Assembly: GCA_012271025.1 (NCBI GenBank)
Contig: JAAXHF010000730.1
Coordinates: 1-5,748, forward strand
From: Deltaproteobacteria bacterium
GTDB lineage: Bacteria; Desulfobacterota_B; Binatia; Bin18
Direction of reading: 5' to 3'
Length of the DNA: 5,748 nucleotides
Position numbers and translations under genes: made by a program. Of this stretch, positions 4,744 to 5,748 are shown one piece after another; the first letter of the stretch is position 1, and the number at the start of each line of letters is the position of its first letter. Under the pieces are notes generated by a model that did not search any database, was not told where the DNA came from, and saw nothing but the letters and a program-made list of their open reading frames with translations.

Positions 4744-5748
4744 ATGCACCGCGTCACCACACTCCTGGGCTGGTCCCTGGCCGTCCTGGCCCTGCTGAGC
4801 CTCGGCATCGCCGTCACCCTCAGCAGCTGTGCCTCGTTCGGCGCAACGGCCAGCGGCCAGCGCCAGACCCGCATCCAGACCTCGCCTCACAGCGCCGACG
4901 GTCACTTTTTCAACGCCCAGCCCCTGGGCGAGTTCAGCTGGGGAGACATCGGGCGCTTCCTGAGGCAACGCCTGTTCGGACAGCAGGTGCGCCACCCGCC
5001 CGTCCCCCTGCCGGTCGTGGCCGTTTCTCCGGCGTCTTTCAGCACGCCGCCGCCGCCCGGTCTGCGCGCTATCTGGCTGGGTCATTCCAGCGTGCTGGTC
5101 GAGATGGACGGCCTGCGCTTCCTGCTCGACCCGGTCTTCTCGGACTACGCGTCGCCGTTTCAGTGGATCGGTCCCAAGCGTTTTGCGCCGCCACCGATTG
5201 CGCTGGCCGAGCTGCCGCCGGTCGATGCGGTGCTGATCTCTCACGATCACTACGATCACCTCGACATGCGCAGCGTTCAGCACCTGGCCGGCGGGGGCAG
5301 CCATTTTGTGGTGCCGCTGGGCATTGGCGCCCACCTGGAGGCCTGGGGTATTCCGTCCGCCCAGATCACCGACCTCGACTGGTGGGAATCGCACCGTTTG
5401 GGTCAGCTGACCTTTGTCTGCACCCCGTCCCGGCACTACTCGGGACGGGGGCTGTTCAATCGGATGGAAACCTTGTGGGCGTCGTGGTCTGTGCTCGGCC
5501 CCCGGCACCGGGTGTTCTACAGCGGCGACACGGGCTTTGCAGACCATTTCCAGGATATCGGCCAACGCTTCGGACCGTTTGACCTGGGGATTTTCAAGAT
5601 CGGCGCCTATGGGCCGAGCGACTACTGGCACGATGTGCATATCGACCCCGAGGAGGCCGTGCAGGCTCACCTCGACGTGCGGGCGCAGGTCCTGCTGCCG
5701 GTCCACTGGGCGACGTTCAATTTGGGCCTGCACGACTGGGACGAACCC
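4744..5748 (+). CDS. MBL-fold metallohydrolase, NAPE-PLD-like, probable lipoprotein (3' end cut by window)
   Basis: The frame runs from ATG 4744 for 335 codons to the window edge without a stop; GAGAGGA at 4732-4738 lies 5 bases upstream of the start. Residues 7-28 are hydrophobic and end L-S-S-C29, a lipobox, so the protein is probably a lipid-anchored, exported enzyme. A linker of about 80 residues follows. The metallo-beta-lactamase domain starts near W111-L-G-H-S-S and L-L-D129-P. It carries H167-D-H169-Y-D171-H172, H231 in S-R-H-Y-S-G-R-G, D262 in S-G-D-T-G-F, H299-I-D-P-E-E-A and H321 in P-V-H-W. The gaps 231-262 and 262-321 equal those between the zinc ligands of human NAPE-hydrolysing phospholipase D (253-284-343), so a two-zinc site is expected. 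Bacterial relatives (COG2220, UlaG/RomA-like) are mostly uncharacterised; phosphodiesterase activity on lipids is plausible but unproven. Only a short C-terminal piece should be missing. Confidence 0.92.
   Translation, partial: MHRVTTLLGWSLAVLALLSLGIAVTLSSCASFGATASGQRQTRIQTSPHSADGHFFNAQPLGEFSWGDIGRFLRQRLFGQQVRHPPVPLPVVAVSPASFSTPPPPGLRAIWLGHSSVLVEMDGLRFLLDPVFSDYASPFQWIGPKRFAPPPIALAELPPVDAVLISHDHYDHLDMRSVQHLAGGGSHFVVPLGIGAHLEAWGIPSAQITDLDWWESHRLGQLTFVCTPSRHYSGRGLFNRMETLWASWSVLGPRHRVFYSGDTGFADHFQDIGQRFGPFDLGIFKIGAYGPSDYWHDVHIDPEEAVQAHLDVRAQVLLPVHWATFNLGLHDWDEP

Noticed and set aside
4725..5582. 285-codon plus-strand frame overlapping the metallohydrolase
   Set aside because: It is a shifted frame of the real gene, rich in Arg, Pro and Ala, with no family motifs. 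The frame from 4744 contains all the conserved residues.
4579..5733. Long minus-strand open frame of 384 codons opposite the metallohydrolase
   Set aside because: The plus strand carries a full set of metallo-beta-lactamase motifs. The minus frame is a Gln/Arg/His-rich translation with no recognisable domain, as expected opposite a GC-rich gene.

Overview
This is a GC-rich bacterial window, read almost entirely on the + strand. It holds six protein-coding genes, two of them cut by the window edges. No RNA gene, insertion sequence, prophage gene, integrase or CRISPR array is visible. Good Shine-Dalgarno sites, short gaps, one GTG start and GC-rich codons point to an ordinary heterotrophic bacterium. 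The mix of a glutathione transferase-like protein, an LLM-class flavin oxidoreductase, a cyclase-family hydrolase and a short MetE-like protein is common in soil and marine lineages with large genomes. Uncultured groups such as Tectomicrobia/Entotheonella-like or Binatota-like bacteria, actinobacteria or proteobacteria would all fit. The sequence alone does not let me choose between them.

Region 1 (1-3910) looks like one transcription unit. The order is the 3' part of a GST-like gene (1-711), an LLM-class flavin-dependent oxidoreductase (765-1805), a cyclase/kynurenine-formamidase-superfamily hydrolase (1845-2810) and a single-barrel, zinc-dependent MetE-like methyltransferase (2831-3910). 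Gaps are 53, 34-39 and 20 bases. The last three genes each have a clear ribosome binding site. An oxidoreductase, a metal-dependent hydrolase, a thiol-handling GST and a methyl-transfer enzyme together suggest a small-molecule catabolic or detoxification cassette. The substrate cannot be read from the sequence.

Region 2 (3911-4576) begins with an AT-rich junction. It carries an exported staphylococcal-nuclease-like protein with an EF-hand/excalibur-type calcium-binding tail. This gene is visibly less GC-rich than its neighbours and has no obvious ribosome binding site, so it is probably a separate unit.

Region 3 (4577-5748) has a 167-base spacer holding a degenerate REP-like repeat. After it comes the start of a probable lipoprotein with a metallo-beta-lactamase fold of the NAPE-PLD type. 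It runs off the right edge and has every metal ligand in place.

I do not see an obvious new multi-gene system. The points most worth a second look are the MetE-like protein, which keeps its zinc site but lacks the usual folate-stacking Trp and catalytic His; the cyclase with Gln in place of two family His residues; the unassigned four-gene cassette; and a perfect 10-bp inverted repeat inside the metallohydrolase gene.
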